Position numbers and translations under genes: made by a program. 64,000 bases of DNA, taken from assembly GCA_027694045.1 (NCBI GenBank), contig JAQEWB010000001.1:186001-250000 (forward strand), given 5' to 3'. A model generated the notes under the pieces. It made no database searches, was not told the DNA's origin, and saw nothing but the letters and a program-made list of their open reading frames with translations. The stretch comes from Bacillaceae bacterium OF18-1A. GTDB taxonomy: Bacteria > Bacillota > Bacilli > Bacillales > Bacillaceae_G. Positions 34,795 through 42,763 of this stretch are shown piece by piece (the stretch's first letter is position 1; each line of letters starts with the position of its first letter).

Positions 34795-35932
34795 CCGTTT
34801 CCACCATCCCTTCGTTATTAATGAGAAACGTAGGTTGCGATAGAACAGGAAGTGAATCCTTTTGCAAACCAATGTATATCATTGTAGACGAGCGTTCTCC
34901 TTTTCTTGTTGTATAATGAAGAAATCCTTGTTTCGGAAGTAACGTACTATCATCTGAAATACGCGCTAATTCTTCTAAAGATTTTGCGTATTGCGTTTGT
35001 CCTTCATTTAACGGTACATGTAATGCACCGCCTTCTGCTAATACACTAATAAACAATTCGAACGGAATTTGATGCTTCGTTGCATACTGGCAAATGTATG
35101 TTGCATATGAAATAAGTTCTTCTATATTCTCTTTCCAACCAAACCCGCGATCAGCAGCTAAGGAAAGACAAATCGTCCAACTATAATTTTTTACAGGCTC
35201 ATATTGCTTCGCTTGTAATTCCTGCATTTTAGCAGATGCTTTCCAATGAATAGAGCGGAATGATTCACGTTCATATCGTTTCACACCGATAATAGATGTT
35301 TCATCATTGTAAAAAGAAAAATTTGTTCGATAAGAACCATGTAATAGTTGCTGAAGTTCTTGCAAACCTGCTACTTCTTTAGGAGAAGGGTACACAATAA
35401 TTTCAGTCCTTAATTTATCAAAAACAGGTAAATGTACAGTTAATAGATGAAATGGATCTTTTAATACACATTCGAACTGTTCAATTTGAAACACACCACG
35501 CTTCGTTGCGGTTAATGTTAAATCCCATTTTTGTGCCGAATGGGCAGGTTGTGAAAATGGGAAAGAGAATAACGTTTTTGATATTTGTTCAATCCCTTGA
35601 TCTTTGTGCGGTAGTAGGGACGAATTTAAATGAAAGTAACAAATACCGTTAACGAGTGGTATGCTTGCACCATTTTTTAAATGAATAAAAAACTGTCCAG
35701 ATTCGTCAGGGAAAAGCCGTGTAGTTTGTTTCTCATTTATTATTTGAAACTTTTTCTCTATGAAAGCGACATATTTATAAATGAAAATCGCAAATAAATA
35801 GTAAAAGAAAAAGAGAAACATAATTATTCGTTGTGGTAGAAAAAATGTAAATAGTATAGCGACGGGCACAGTTAATTGAATAATATGAAGTTGAAAAAAT
35901 AAAGGTACAGTTACAACGCGCTGTCCATTCAT
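34769..35932 (-). CDS. DUF58 protein (YeaD-like)
   Basis: The 387-residue protein has two N-terminal membrane segments (residues 8-28 and 30-50). A beta-rich region follows, then the DUF58 signature near residue 225 (GVKRYERESFRSIHWKASAK). DUF58 proteins accompany MoxR ATPases and may form a von Willebrand A-like partner domain; their role is unresolved. Its ATG overlaps the MoxR stop by four bases (ATGA), so translation is coupled. Confidence 0.85.
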   Translation of the reverse strand: MNGQRVVTVPLFFQLHIIQLTVPVAILFTFFLPQRIIMFLFFFYYLFAIFIYKYVAFIEKKFQIINEKQTTRLFPDESGQFFIHLKNGASIPLVNGICYFHLNSSLLPHKDQGIEQISKTLFSFPFSQPAHSAQKWDLTLTATKRGVFQIEQFECVLKDPFHLLTVHLPVFDKLRTEIIVYPSPKEVAGLQELQQLLHGSYRTNFSFYNDETSIIGVKRYERESFRSIHWKASAKMQELQAKQYEPVKNYSWTICLSLAADRGFGWKENIEELISYATYICQYATKHQIPFELFISVLAEGGALHVPLNEGQTQYAKSLEELARISDDSTLLPKQGFLHYTTRKGERSSTMIYIGLQKDSLPVLSQPTFLINNEGMVETVENFALSR

Positions 35933-36858
35933 GCTTGCTCAATCTCCACTGGTACGTCAACTTCTTTTAAAATCCTTTGCATGATTTCATTTTTTGTCGT
36001 GCGTAAGGCACCTTCCATTGATAAGACGATACGGTGATTCCAAACGGAAGGAACTAAAAATTGTATATCTTCAGGCGTGCAATATTCTTTGCCGCGTAAA
36101 AAGGCTAATGCTTGAACTGCGCGCACTAAAGCTAAAGTGGCACGTGGACTTACACCGTTAGCGATATAATCGTGATTTCTTGTAGCGTGGGCAAGTTTAA
36201 TTATGTAATGTTCTAACGGTTCGGATACGAATATTTCCTTTACTCGTTTCTGAGCTTCTAAAATATCTTCTAATGAAATGACAGATGTGACACTTTCTAA
36301 CGGTGTATTATTACGAAAACGTCGCATCATTTGTAACTCATCTTCTGGGGCGGGATAACCAATTGAAATCGTCATTAAAAAGCGATCAAGCTGTGCATCT
36401 GGAAGAGGGAATGTTCCTTGTGATTCAATTGGGTTTTGCGTCGCAATAACAAAGAACGGTTTTGGAAGAGGAGTTGACTGTTTCTCAAGCGTCACTTGTC
36501 GTTCTTCCATCGCTTCTAACAAACTAGACTGCGTTCTCGGCATTGCACGGTTAATTTCATCTGCAAGTAAAATATTTGTTACGACCGGCCCAAGTCTCAA
36601 CTCAAACTCACTCGTTTTTGGATTGAAATATTCAATACCTGTCACGTCACTTGGGAGTACATCAGGGGTAAATTGCACACGAGAAAAACTACCACCAATA
36701 CTTTTTGAAATTGTTTTCGCGAGTAATGTTTTTCCAGTACCAGGCACATCTTCAAGCAGTACATGTCCATCGGCAAGTAATGAAACGAGCAATAAATCAA
36801 TAACATGCTCCTTACCAACAAACACAGATCCTATATTTTCTTTTAACTTATGAATCAT
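35929..36858 (-). CDS. MoxR-family AAA+ ATPase (YeaC-like)
   Basis: The 309-residue ATPase has Walker A EDVPGTGKT near residues 35-43, Walker B LLADEINRAMPRTQSSLLEA near 100-120, and sensor 1 VIATQNPIESQGTFPLPDAQ near 140-160. All are diagnostic of the MoxR group of AAA+ chaperone-like ATPases. The ATG at 36856-36858 follows AAAGGAATGATACAT; the longer frame to 36939 lacks a ribosome site. It heads a three-gene operon with DUF58 and DUF4129 proteins, equivalent to yeaC-yeaD-yebA of B. subtilis. Confidence 0.9.
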   Translation of the reverse strand: MIHKLKENIGSVFVGKEHVIDLLLVSLLADGHVLLEDVPGTGKTLLAKTISKSIGGSFSRVQFTPDVLPSDVTGIEYFNPKTSEFELRLGPVVTNILLADEINRAMPRTQSSLLEAMEERQVTLEKQSTPLPKPFFVIATQNPIESQGTFPLPDAQLDRFLMTISIGYPAPEDELQMMRRFRNNTPLESVTSVISLEDILEAQKRVKEIFVSEPLEHYIIKLAHATRNHDYIANGVSPRATLALVRAVQALAFLRGKEYCTPEDIQFLVPSVWNHRIVLSMEGALRTTKNEIMQRILKEVDVPVEIEQA

Positions 36859-37012
36859 ATGTATCATTCCTTTCATTATAAAAGAGTTCATATTTCTATA
36901 TTTTAACAAATTATTCTGAAAATTGGAATGATTTTTCAATTTAAAGAGATAGATATTTAACTATTGAAATGTACTTGCATATTTTGGAATATAATTATAA
37001 AATATCGGTATG

Positions 37013-37052
37013 CGATATATCGTATGTCGATATATCATAAGGCGATGTATCG
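37013..37052 (+). promoter_or_regulatory. Three CGATATATCG repeats at 15-base period before the PadR gene
   Basis: CGATATATCG (37013), CGATATATCA (37028) and CGATGTATCG (37043) are spaced exactly 15 bases apart and end at the ribosome site. A fourth partial copy, ATATCGG, precedes them. They are probable PadR operators. Confidence 0.6.
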
Positions 37053-37064
37053 GAGGTAGTTATA

Positions 37065-37382
37065 ATGAATGCGAAAGCACAAAAATATATTCCGTTAACA
37101 GAGGCGACATATTACATACTGTTGTCACTCGTAAAGCCAATGCATGGTTACGGAATTATGCAAATGGTAGAAGAGATGACAAATGGGGAAGTAAAGCTCG
37201 GCCCTGGTACTTTATATGGGAATACGACGAAGTTACTAAAAGAGAAGTTAATTGTTGAAGTTGCCTCTACAGACAGAAAGAAGTGCTATGAGTTAACGCC
37301 GTTTGGGAGAGAAGTACTGGAACTGGAGTACAACAGATTACAGCGGTCTGTAAAGAATGGAAATAGTATATTAGGGGAGTGA
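37065..37382 (+). CDS. PadR-family transcriptional regulator
   Basis: The 105-residue protein consists of the PadR winged helix: LTEATYYILLSLVKPMHGYG (residues 11-30) and VKLGPGTLYGNTTKLLKEKL (near 47-66). It is a short, PadR-s2-like form. Such proteins repress the adjacent gene and themselves. The ATG follows ATCGGAGGTAGTTATA. It is four bases from the DUF2812 gene, a common pairing. Confidence 0.88.
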   Translation: MNAKAQKYIPLTEATYYILLSLVKPMHGYGIMQMVEEMTNGEVKLGPGTLYGNTTKLLKEKLIVEVASTDRKKCYELTPFGREVLELEYNRLQRSVKNGNSILGE

Positions 37383-37386
37383 ATGG

Positions 37387-37926
37387 ATGATGGAGATAAA
37401 GAAGATATTCAAACCTTTCGCAGTATGGAGCTTAGAAAAAGAAGAAGCGTATCTACGTAAAATGCATCAACAAGGCTGGGCGTTACAAAAGTATAACGTA
37501 ATGTATACGTTTAAGAAAACTGAGCCAAAAGATGTAGTATATAAAGCAGACTTTAGATTAGAGTATAAAGATTCGAAAGAAAAACAAAAAGAATATATCG
37601 AAATATATGAAATGTGTGGCTGGAAACATGTAACGAGTTTTGCGAAATGGAATTATTTTTGTAAAGAAGTAGAAGAGGAAAATGAGTTACCAGATATATA
37701 TTCAGAAAAGGAAACGAGGATACAAAAACTTACTGAGTTGTTACAGTTTTTTGTAATTATGTTTGTAACGATAATGCCAGCGCTTTACTTATGTTTTCTT
37801 GGACCATCAGAATCTAGAATTCCTTATATATTTAAAGGTATGATAGGATTTGTAGGTTGTATGTATTTATATATATTTATTAATGTATCTTGGAAGATTA
37901 AAAAGTTAAAAAATGAAATATTGTAA
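37387..37926 (+). CDS. DUF2812 membrane protein
   Basis: The 179-residue product has a soluble N-terminal domain (EEAYLRKMHQQGWALQKYNV near residue 17, then PKDVVYKADFRLEYKD) typical of DUF2812. Two C-terminal membrane segments follow (about 118-140 and 148-168). Function is unknown; it is usually under a PadR regulator and may respond to membrane stress. The ATGATG start follows GGGGAGTGAATGG. A terminator lies at 37943. Confidence 0.83.
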   Translation: MMEIKKIFKPFAVWSLEKEEAYLRKMHQQGWALQKYNVMYTFKKTEPKDVVYKADFRLEYKDSKEKQKEYIEIYEMCGWKHVTSFAKWNYFCKEVEEENELPDIYSEKETRIQKLTELLQFFVIMFVTIMPALYLCFLGPSESRIPYIFKGMIGFVGCMYLYIFINVSWKIKKLKNEIL

Positions 37927-37942
37927 CAAAGAGTGGATTTAT

Positions 37943-37990
37943 TAAAGAAGATGGTTGTATATATTGAATGGAAATCATCTTCTTTAATTT
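37943..37990 (+). terminator. Terminator of the PadR-DUF2812 operon
   Basis: AAAGAAGATGG and TCATCTTCTTT pair around a longer loop, followed by a short T-rich run. Confidence 0.7.
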
Positions 37991-38042
37991 CTATATATCC
38001 TCATTTTGTTCATTCTTTTTTACATAATAAAAGACTACCTTT

Positions 38043-38336
38043 TTAATCCATAGAACTAACAGTTACAAAGATGATACCAGTAACAACACCTAAAAAAATC
38101 ATAAATGAAGAAGTAATTAATAATAACGAACTAGTAATTAATATCAATTTATTAGATTTTTGTTTTTTATAAAGGAAATAAAGTAAAAGACCACAAACAG
38201 TAGAAAGTATCCATATAGCTAAACCGTAAGAAGTCGAGATTTTCTTCCAATCGAAAATCCAAAAGTAAAAGATGGCTATGTGACAAGTTAATAGTAGAAA
38301 TGCAGATGGAAGCACAAACTTTTTATGTAAATTCAT
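38043..38336 (-). CDS. Small membrane protein of unknown function
   Basis: The 97-residue product has three predicted membrane segments (residues 8-28, 38-55 and 65-92) and begins MNLHKKFVLPSAFLLLTCHI. No family is recognised. The ATG follows AGAGAGGTGAAACAA; a GTG three codons earlier overlaps the ribosome site. It is transcribed alone. Confidence 0.6.
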   Translation of the reverse strand: MNLHKKFVLPSAFLLLTCHIAIFYFWIFDWKKISTSYGLAIWILSTVCGLLLYFLYKKQKSNKLILITSSLLLITSSFMIFLGVVTGIIFVTVSSMD

Positions 38337-38432
38337 TTGTTTCACCTCTCTTATGTAAATCTTACCAGAATAGTGTGAAGTTTAACATATAATAAGGAAT
38401 AAATACGTTTGATATTACTGAATTAAAAGGAA

Positions 38433-38470
38433 AAACCCCTTATAGAAAAATCTATTTCTATAAGGGGTAG
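38433..38470 (-). terminator. Terminator of the zinc-ribbon gene
   Basis: CCCCTTATAGAAA pairs with TTTCTATAAGGGG around a short loop, with a U tract on the minus strand. Confidence 0.85.
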
Positions 38471-38478
38471 TAATAATT

Positions 38479-38727
38479 TTAAGAGAAAGACTGATTTTGA
38501 GCAGGTTTAATAAATTGTTCTGGATTTTCAACGAGCCCGCATACAGCACATTGGACGCGGTATGTAGGTCCTTGATAAGACATATGAAAAGCGTTCATCG
38601 TTTCATTTGTGTATTCTTCTTCCACTTGACCGGTTTGTGGATTTAGTTTGACTGGTTTTACTTGTTGCTCAAGAATATTAAAGCGAGTACGGTTCGTTTT
38701 ACAACTTGGACAAAGCATTGGCTCCAT
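38479..38727 (-). CDS. Small zinc-ribbon protein
   Basis: The 82-residue protein starts MEPMLCPSCKTNRTRFNILE and has a second cysteine pair (QCAVCG) near residue 60, so one zinc ion is likely bound by CPSC and CAVC. The middle (NPQTGQVEEEYTNETMNAF) is acidic. I do not recognise a specific family. The ATG at 38725-38727 follows AAATGGAGGTGTATACAT. The gene has its own terminator. Confidence 0.65.
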   Translation of the reverse strand: MEPMLCPSCKTNRTRFNILEQQVKPVKLNPQTGQVEEEYTNETMNAFHMSYQGPTYRVQCAVCGLVENPEQFIKPAQNQSFS

Positions 38728-38840
38728 ATGTATACACCTCCATTTGTAGCATTTCTTAAAAGTTATAATTTTATGCGGGTAAAAAAACTTTCTCAATATA
38801 AATAGGCGTTTGGTGTATTTAAAATTCTGAAAAAATAAAA

Positions 38841-38931
38841 TATAATAAAAGTACGAACTGGTTATGTCCAAACCAAATCTCCTGTTTTATGCCAATGTGC
38901 TGGGGGCCGAGAAATCGGCCTCATTTTTTTG
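38841..38931 (+). ncRNA. Candidate small RNA or leader RNA with intrinsic terminator
   Basis: A TATAAT box (38841-38846) is followed by about 55 non-coding bases containing a TGGTT/AACCA hairpin. After these comes a stable terminator, GGCCGA (38905-38910), GAAA loop, TCGGCC (38915-38920), then seven T residues. The transcript would be about 80 bases and would stop 79 bases before the VOC gene. It matches no riboswitch consensus I know. Confidence 0.45.
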
Positions 38932-39009
38932 TGCTCGCTACTATAGGAAACAAGGTTTTTATGAGACTTTTGTCGAAATTTTAGGAATGGATATAAAGGG
39001 GGAAGTAAA

Positions 39010-39393
39010 ATGAATTTAAAAATGAAGTACATCATTTTATATGTAGAAAAGTTTGAGGAATGTTTAAAATTCTATAAAGATATTTTACAGTTACCTATAA
39101 AAGCAGAGCACGGTACATATATTGAATTTAATACGGGATCTACAATATTAGCGATGAATACGCGGCAAGACGTGAAAAAATTAACAGGATTACCACTTAC
39201 AGAAGGGGAGTTACAGTCTTCTCATTTTGAATTAGGGTTCGTTGTTGAGAATGTAGAAGAAACGATTGAGCAATTTAGAGGACAAGATATTAAAGTTTTA
39301 GTGGAACCAATTGTAAAGCCATGGGGACAAACAATTGCATACATTGCTGATCCGGATGGCAATTATATTGAAATTTGTAGTTCATTAGAATAG
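39010..39393 (+). CDS. VOC-family (glyoxalase/bleomycin resistance-like) protein
   Basis: The 127-residue protein has the paired beta-alpha-beta-beta-beta units of a single VOC domain: KYIILYVEKFEECLKFYKDI at the start and IAYIADPDGNYIEICSS at the end. The late glutamate is a usual metal ligand. The reaction is unknown. The ATG follows AAAGGGGGAAGTAAA. A GNAT gene follows after 15 bases and a P-loop kinase after that, one probable operon. Confidence 0.82.
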   Translation: MNLKMKYIILYVEKFEECLKFYKDILQLPIKAEHGTYIEFNTGSTILAMNTRQDVKKLTGLPLTEGELQSSHFELGFVVENVEETIEQFRGQDIKVLVEPIVKPWGQTIAYIADPDGNYIEICSSLE

Positions 39394-39408
39394 AAGGAGA
39401 AAAAAAAG

Positions 39409-39951
39409 ATGGGGTTTCCGAAATTAGAAACAGAACGTTTACTATTGAGAGAACTTACACTGTTAGACGCAGAAACGATGTTTCATTATTTTTCGAAAGA
39501 ATCTGTTATACGTTATTTCGGAATGGAGTCTTTCGAAAATATTGAGCAAGCGAAAACAACGATTCGAACGTTTAAAAGTCGGTATGAAGAGGGCAGTGTG
39601 TTTCGATGGGGAATTGAGAAAAAGGGGACTAATCAATTAATCGGAACATGCGGATTTCATTTAATTAACAATCATCATAACCGAGCTGAAATCGGTTATG
39701 AATTAGATGATACATATTGGGGACAGGGATATGCAACAGAAGCGTTACATGCGATTTTAATGTATGGATTTGAAACGTTACAGCTTATAAGAATCGCTGC
39801 TGTCGTATATGTGGAAAATGAAGCTTCTCAAAAATTATTAAAAAAAGCAGGATTTCAAGAAGAAGGACTTCTGCGAAAATATATGATTCAAAACGGAAGT
39901 GCTCATGATACATTTTTATACTCTTTATTAAAAGAAGAGTGGCAGAAGTGA
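39409..39951 (+). CDS. GNAT-family N-acetyltransferase (RimJ/RimL type)
   Basis: The 180-residue protein starts FPKLETERLLLRELTLLDAE and has the acetyl-CoA loop YELDDTYWGQGYATEALHAI near residues 95-115. NEASQKLLKKAGFQEEGLL completes the RimJ-like pattern. It may acetylate a protein N-terminus or a small amine. The ATG follows GAAGGAGAAAAAAAAG. Its stop overlaps the next start by one base (TGATG). Confidence 0.85.
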   Translation: MGFPKLETERLLLRELTLLDAETMFHYFSKESVIRYFGMESFENIEQAKTTIRTFKSRYEEGSVFRWGIEKKGTNQLIGTCGFHLINNHHNRAEIGYELDDTYWGQGYATEALHAILMYGFETLQLIRIAAVVYVENEASQKLLKKAGFQEEGLLRKYMIQNGSAHDTFLYSLLKEEWQK

Positions 39952-40532
39952 TGAGTATGAGTGAACTTATAAATAGGATGAAGAGACATAAAGAAAACAG
40001 ATTTATTTTAGGGATAGATGGATTAAGTCGTTCGGGAAAAACAACATTTGTAAAGAATTTAAAGGAAAATATGAAACAAGAAGGTATTCCGTTTCATGTT
40101 TTTCATATTGATGATCATATAGTGGAGCGTAATAAACGTTATCATACTGGATATGAAGAATGGTATGAGTACTATTATTTACAATGGGATATTGAATGGC
40201 TTCGGCAGAAGTTTTTTCAAAAGTTGCAAAATGAAACAAAACTGAAATTACCGTTCTATAATAATCAGACAGACTCATGCGAAATGAAAAAAGTACAGAT
40301 CCCCATAGTAGGTGTAATAGTAATTGAAGGTGTTTTTCTACAGCGAAAAGAATGGAGAGATTTCTTTCATTATATGGTGTACTTGGATTGTTCAAGAGAG
40401 ACTAGGTTTCTACGCGAGAGTGAGGAAACGCAGAAAAACCTTTCAAAGTTTGAAAATAGGTATTGGAAAGCCGAGGATTATTATTTGGAAGTTGAATTGC
40501 CGAGGGATTGGGCAGATTTAGTCATACAATGA
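39951..40532 (+). CDS. Uridine kinase-like P-loop kinase
   Basis: About 193 residues. Walker A is GIDGLSRSGKTT near residues 21-32, followed by HIDDHIVERNKRYHTG, the phosphoacceptor region of the uridine kinase family, and VIVIEGVFLQRKEW as Walker B. The substrate is unknown. The start is the ATG overlapping the GNAT stop; an ATG two codons later is also possible. It is the last gene of a VOC-GNAT-kinase operon and distantly resembles the kinase at 7350. Confidence 0.75.
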   Translation: MSMSELINRMKRHKENRFILGIDGLSRSGKTTFVKNLKENMKQEGIPFHVFHIDDHIVERNKRYHTGYEEWYEYYYLQWDIEWLRQKFFQKLQNETKLKLPFYNNQTDSCEMKKVQIPIVGVIVIEGVFLQRKEWRDFFHYMVYLDCSRETRFLRESEETQKNLSKFENRYWKAEDYYLEVELPRDWADLVIQ

Positions 40533-40621
40533 TTAGAAAATAGAAAGAAGAATACAGCATTACTCACAATTTTTTTAGTAGTGATTGACAGAGGATTTTC
40601 TTTATAAAATAAATTATTATT

Positions 40622-40668
40622 AAAGACTGTATCTTTCAGTTTAAAGGTACAGTCTTTATTTTTTGAGC
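40622..40668 (+). terminator. Terminator of the VOC-GNAT-kinase operon
   Basis: AAAGACTGTATCTTT pairs with AAAGGTACAGTCTTT around a 6-base loop, followed by ATTTTTTG. Confidence 0.85.
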
Positions 40669-40678
40669 TATCGAATCT

Positions 40679-40837
40679 TTATTTTCTGTATACTTGAATA
40701 CATTCTTTCCCCCATGTATTCAACAGATTATCCATATGAACCAATTGCCATGGATTAAAGAATGATTGTTCATCTTTATTAAAGAAATAGCCATCACCTA
40801 TATGAAAAGAAATTAGTTTTGCGCCGTAATATTGAAT
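40679..40837 (-). pseudogene. Orphan C-terminal gene fragment
   Basis: The minus strand keeps an open frame of 52 codons ending at TAA (40679-40681). It reads IQYYGAKLISFHIGDGYFFN, then KDEQSFFNPWQLVHMDNLLN, ending WGKECIQVYRK. The composition is that of a folded protein end. There is no start codon with a ribosome site, and upstream the frame runs into the terminator of the XRE gene. It is probably the tail of a gene whose front was lost. The parent family is not recognised. Confidence 0.45.
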
Positions 40838-40838
40838 A

Positions 40839-40872
40839 AAAAGAGTCCTTCTCGTATGAAGGACTCTTTTTA
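40839..40872 (-). terminator. Terminator of the XRE-DUF2975 operon
   Basis: AAAAAGAGTCCTTC pairs with GAAGGACTCTTTTT around a 6-base loop, with U residues on the minus strand. It starts within the XRE stop codon. Confidence 0.88.
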
Positions 40873-41085
40873 TTCAGTATCTTCAGGTCGATATTCTAAA
40901 ATATCCCCAGGTTGGCATTCTAATGCCTTACATATTGCCTCTAAGGTTGAAAACCGGACCGCTTTTGCCTTTCCATTTTTCAAGATAGAAAGATTGGCCA
41001 TCGTAATTCCGACCTTCTCTGAAAGTTCAGTTACACTCATTTTTCGTTTAGCAAGCATCACATCAATATTAATTATTATTGCCAT
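40870..41085 (-). CDS. XRE-family helix-turn-helix regulator (Cro/YozG-like)
   Basis: The 71-residue protein is a single helix-turn-helix domain (DVMLAKRKMSVTELSEKVGI, then TMANLSILKNGKAKAVRFST) followed by the typical ending LECQPGDILEYRPED. The ATG follows TGAGGTGATACAT, which overlaps the stop of the DUF2975 gene. Small regulators of this type commonly accompany DUF2975 proteins and are likely to control their operon. Confidence 0.87.
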   Translation of the reverse strand: MAIIINIDVMLAKRKMSVTELSEKVGITMANLSILKNGKAKAVRFSTLEAICKALECQPGDILEYRPEDTE

Positions 41086-41095
41086 ATGTATCACC

Positions 41096-41578
41096 TCAGA
41101 CCGTTAAATCATTTTCTGATTTTATATCTATAGCATCTTTTAATAGTCTTTGGAGAACGGCAGCAAAGACCGCGATTACCATGGAAGCAAAAATCATAAT
41201 CATTCCAATAATTATTATACCAGGTGCATCATCTCTCTCGGCTAAAAGATAGAAGAGAGGCATTCCTAATACATATAATACACTAATTGTTATTGCACAG
41301 TATTTAATATTTTTTAAAGCTGTAACAGACAACTCTGAGAATGCATTGTTGTTATCAATATAGTTCAAAAGTTTAAATGTTTGATACAGTGCGAAGTAAT
41401 AAGGTATGGCTGTTGCATACAAAATGATAAATACAAGATATTTAATATATGCCATTTCAGGGTATAATTCTGCAGCGAAATTCCCTATTTTGGGCACTAA
41501 AAATATACACATAGCAAGTACAGGAATTCCAATTAGAATCACAACTGTCTTTAAAAAGAGTGTGGATCCTTGTTTCAT
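41096..41578 (-). CDS. DUF2975 membrane protein
   Basis: The 160-residue protein has four predicted membrane segments (residues 8-30, 42-65, 95-115 and 122-145), with KLLNYIDNNNAFSELSVTAL between the second and third, the DUF2975 signature. Function is unknown. The ATG at 41576-41578 follows ATGAGGTGCTTTTT. It is the first gene of a two-gene operon with the XRE regulator. Confidence 0.83.
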   Translation of the reverse strand: MKQGSTLFLKTVVILIGIPVLAMCIFLVPKIGNFAAELYPEMAYIKYLVFIILYATAIPYYFALYQTFKLLNYIDNNNAFSELSVTALKNIKYCAITISVLYVLGMPLFYLLAERDDAPGIIIIGMIMIFASMVIAVFAAVLQRLLKDAIDIKSENDLTV

Positions 41579-41811
41579 AAAAAGCACCTCATTTATTTAA
41601 TATCTATTTAATTTAACACAATATTTATCGTTTAACAATAAAAGTTTATTTGTTTTAGGTGTGTTTTTATTGTTATATACATTTTGATATAAAAATAATC
41701 GTTCCCTCTGTTTGTAAATGATGTTATGTTAAAAGTAAGGAACAGGAATTTTTTATAATAATTGTGTTTTGAAAATCAATATTTTGCGTAATTAGACGAG
41801 GTGTTAATGAA

Positions 41812-42600
41812 ATGAAATCGTACACACAATTTGAACGAAGAAAACACATACTAGACGAATTAGAAAAGTATAATCGAGTTATGGTAAATGATTTAGCAAA
41901 GGCATTAAATGTTACGACAGAGACGATCCGAAGAGATTTAGATATGTTGCACAAAGAAGGGACGCTTACGAAAATACATGGTGGTGCAATTAAGAAAAAG
42001 GATCAAACACTAGAATTTCATTTTGATAAACGTCGAACTGAGAATATTGAAGAAAAGCGAAAAATTGCAATGGAAGCAAGTAAACTTGTAGAAGATAATG
42101 ATATTATCGCAATTGAAATTGGGACAACCACAATGCAAATTTTAGATTACATACACGATAAAAAGAATTTGACGATTTTAACAAATTCAATACCAGCTGT
42201 AAATAAAATAATTGAACTGAAAGAACAATATGATTCCTTTGATTGTAGGCTAATAGTGATTGGTGGAATATTGAATACGAATTCTTTAGCATTATCTGGA
42301 GAGATGACGTTAAACTATTTGGATCATTTTACTGTTAATAAGTTATTTGCTTCGTGTGATGGAATTTCACTAGAAAAAGAACTGACATGTTCGTATATTG
42401 AAGATGCACAAATATATAAGCAGTTAAAGAATAATGCAAAGCAAGTTGTAATGATGGTAGATGAGTCAAAGTTTAATTTAACAAAGTTTTATAAAAGCGG
42501 TAATTTTAGTGATATAGATGCATTATATACAAACGCTAAGCTTGATGAGTCATGGCAAAACACGTTAACAAGTAATGGGATAGAAGTAATAACAGTATAA
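41812..42600 (+). CDS. DeoR-family transcriptional regulator
   Basis: The 262-residue protein has the DeoR helix-turn-helix (RRKHILDELEKYNRVMVNDL and TTETIRRDLDMLHKEGTLTK, residues 9-55). The sugar-phosphate-sensing DeoRC domain follows from about residue 75, with the effector site VMMVDESKF near 220. DeoR proteins usually bind phosphorylated sugars, here fitting a downstream importer that comes with two phosphoesterases. The ATG follows GACGAGGTGTTAATGAA. Its probable operator is the 13-bp inverted repeat at 42673-42714. Confidence 0.88.
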   Translation: MKSYTQFERRKHILDELEKYNRVMVNDLAKALNVTTETIRRDLDMLHKEGTLTKIHGGAIKKKDQTLEFHFDKRRTENIEEKRKIAMEASKLVEDNDIIAIEIGTTTMQILDYIHDKKNLTILTNSIPAVNKIIELKEQYDSFDCRLIVIGGILNTNSLALSGEMTLNYLDHFTVNKLFASCDGISLEKELTCSYIEDAQIYKQLKNNAKQVVMMVDESKFNLTKFYKSGNFSDIDALYTNAKLDESWQNTLTSNGIEVITV

Positions 42601-42607
42601 AATAATT

Positions 42608-42656
42608 GAAAGAAGACTATTTCTTAATGAGTTGAGAAATAGTCTTCTTTTTTGTT
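42608..42656 (+). terminator. Terminator of the DeoR gene
   Basis: AAGAAGACTATTTCT and AGAAATAGTCTTCTT pair around a 10-base loop, followed by TTTTGTTT. Confidence 0.88.
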
Positions 42657-42672
42657 TATATGTTGTTTTATT

Positions 42673-42714
42673 TTGTTAATTTGTTGTTTTTACATTTAGT
42701 TAACAAATTAACAA
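42673..42714 (+). promoter_or_regulatory. DeoR operator candidate before the ABC importer
   Basis: TTGTTAATTTGTT (42673-42685) and AACAAATTAACAA (42702-42714) are perfect 13-bp complements with a 16-base spacer. A further TGTTAATAATATACT with a probable -10 TATACT follows near 42720-42735. Confidence 0.7.
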
Positions 42715-42763
42715 CATTCTGTTAATAATATACTCGTACAATATGAATTAGGAGGTGGCAAGA

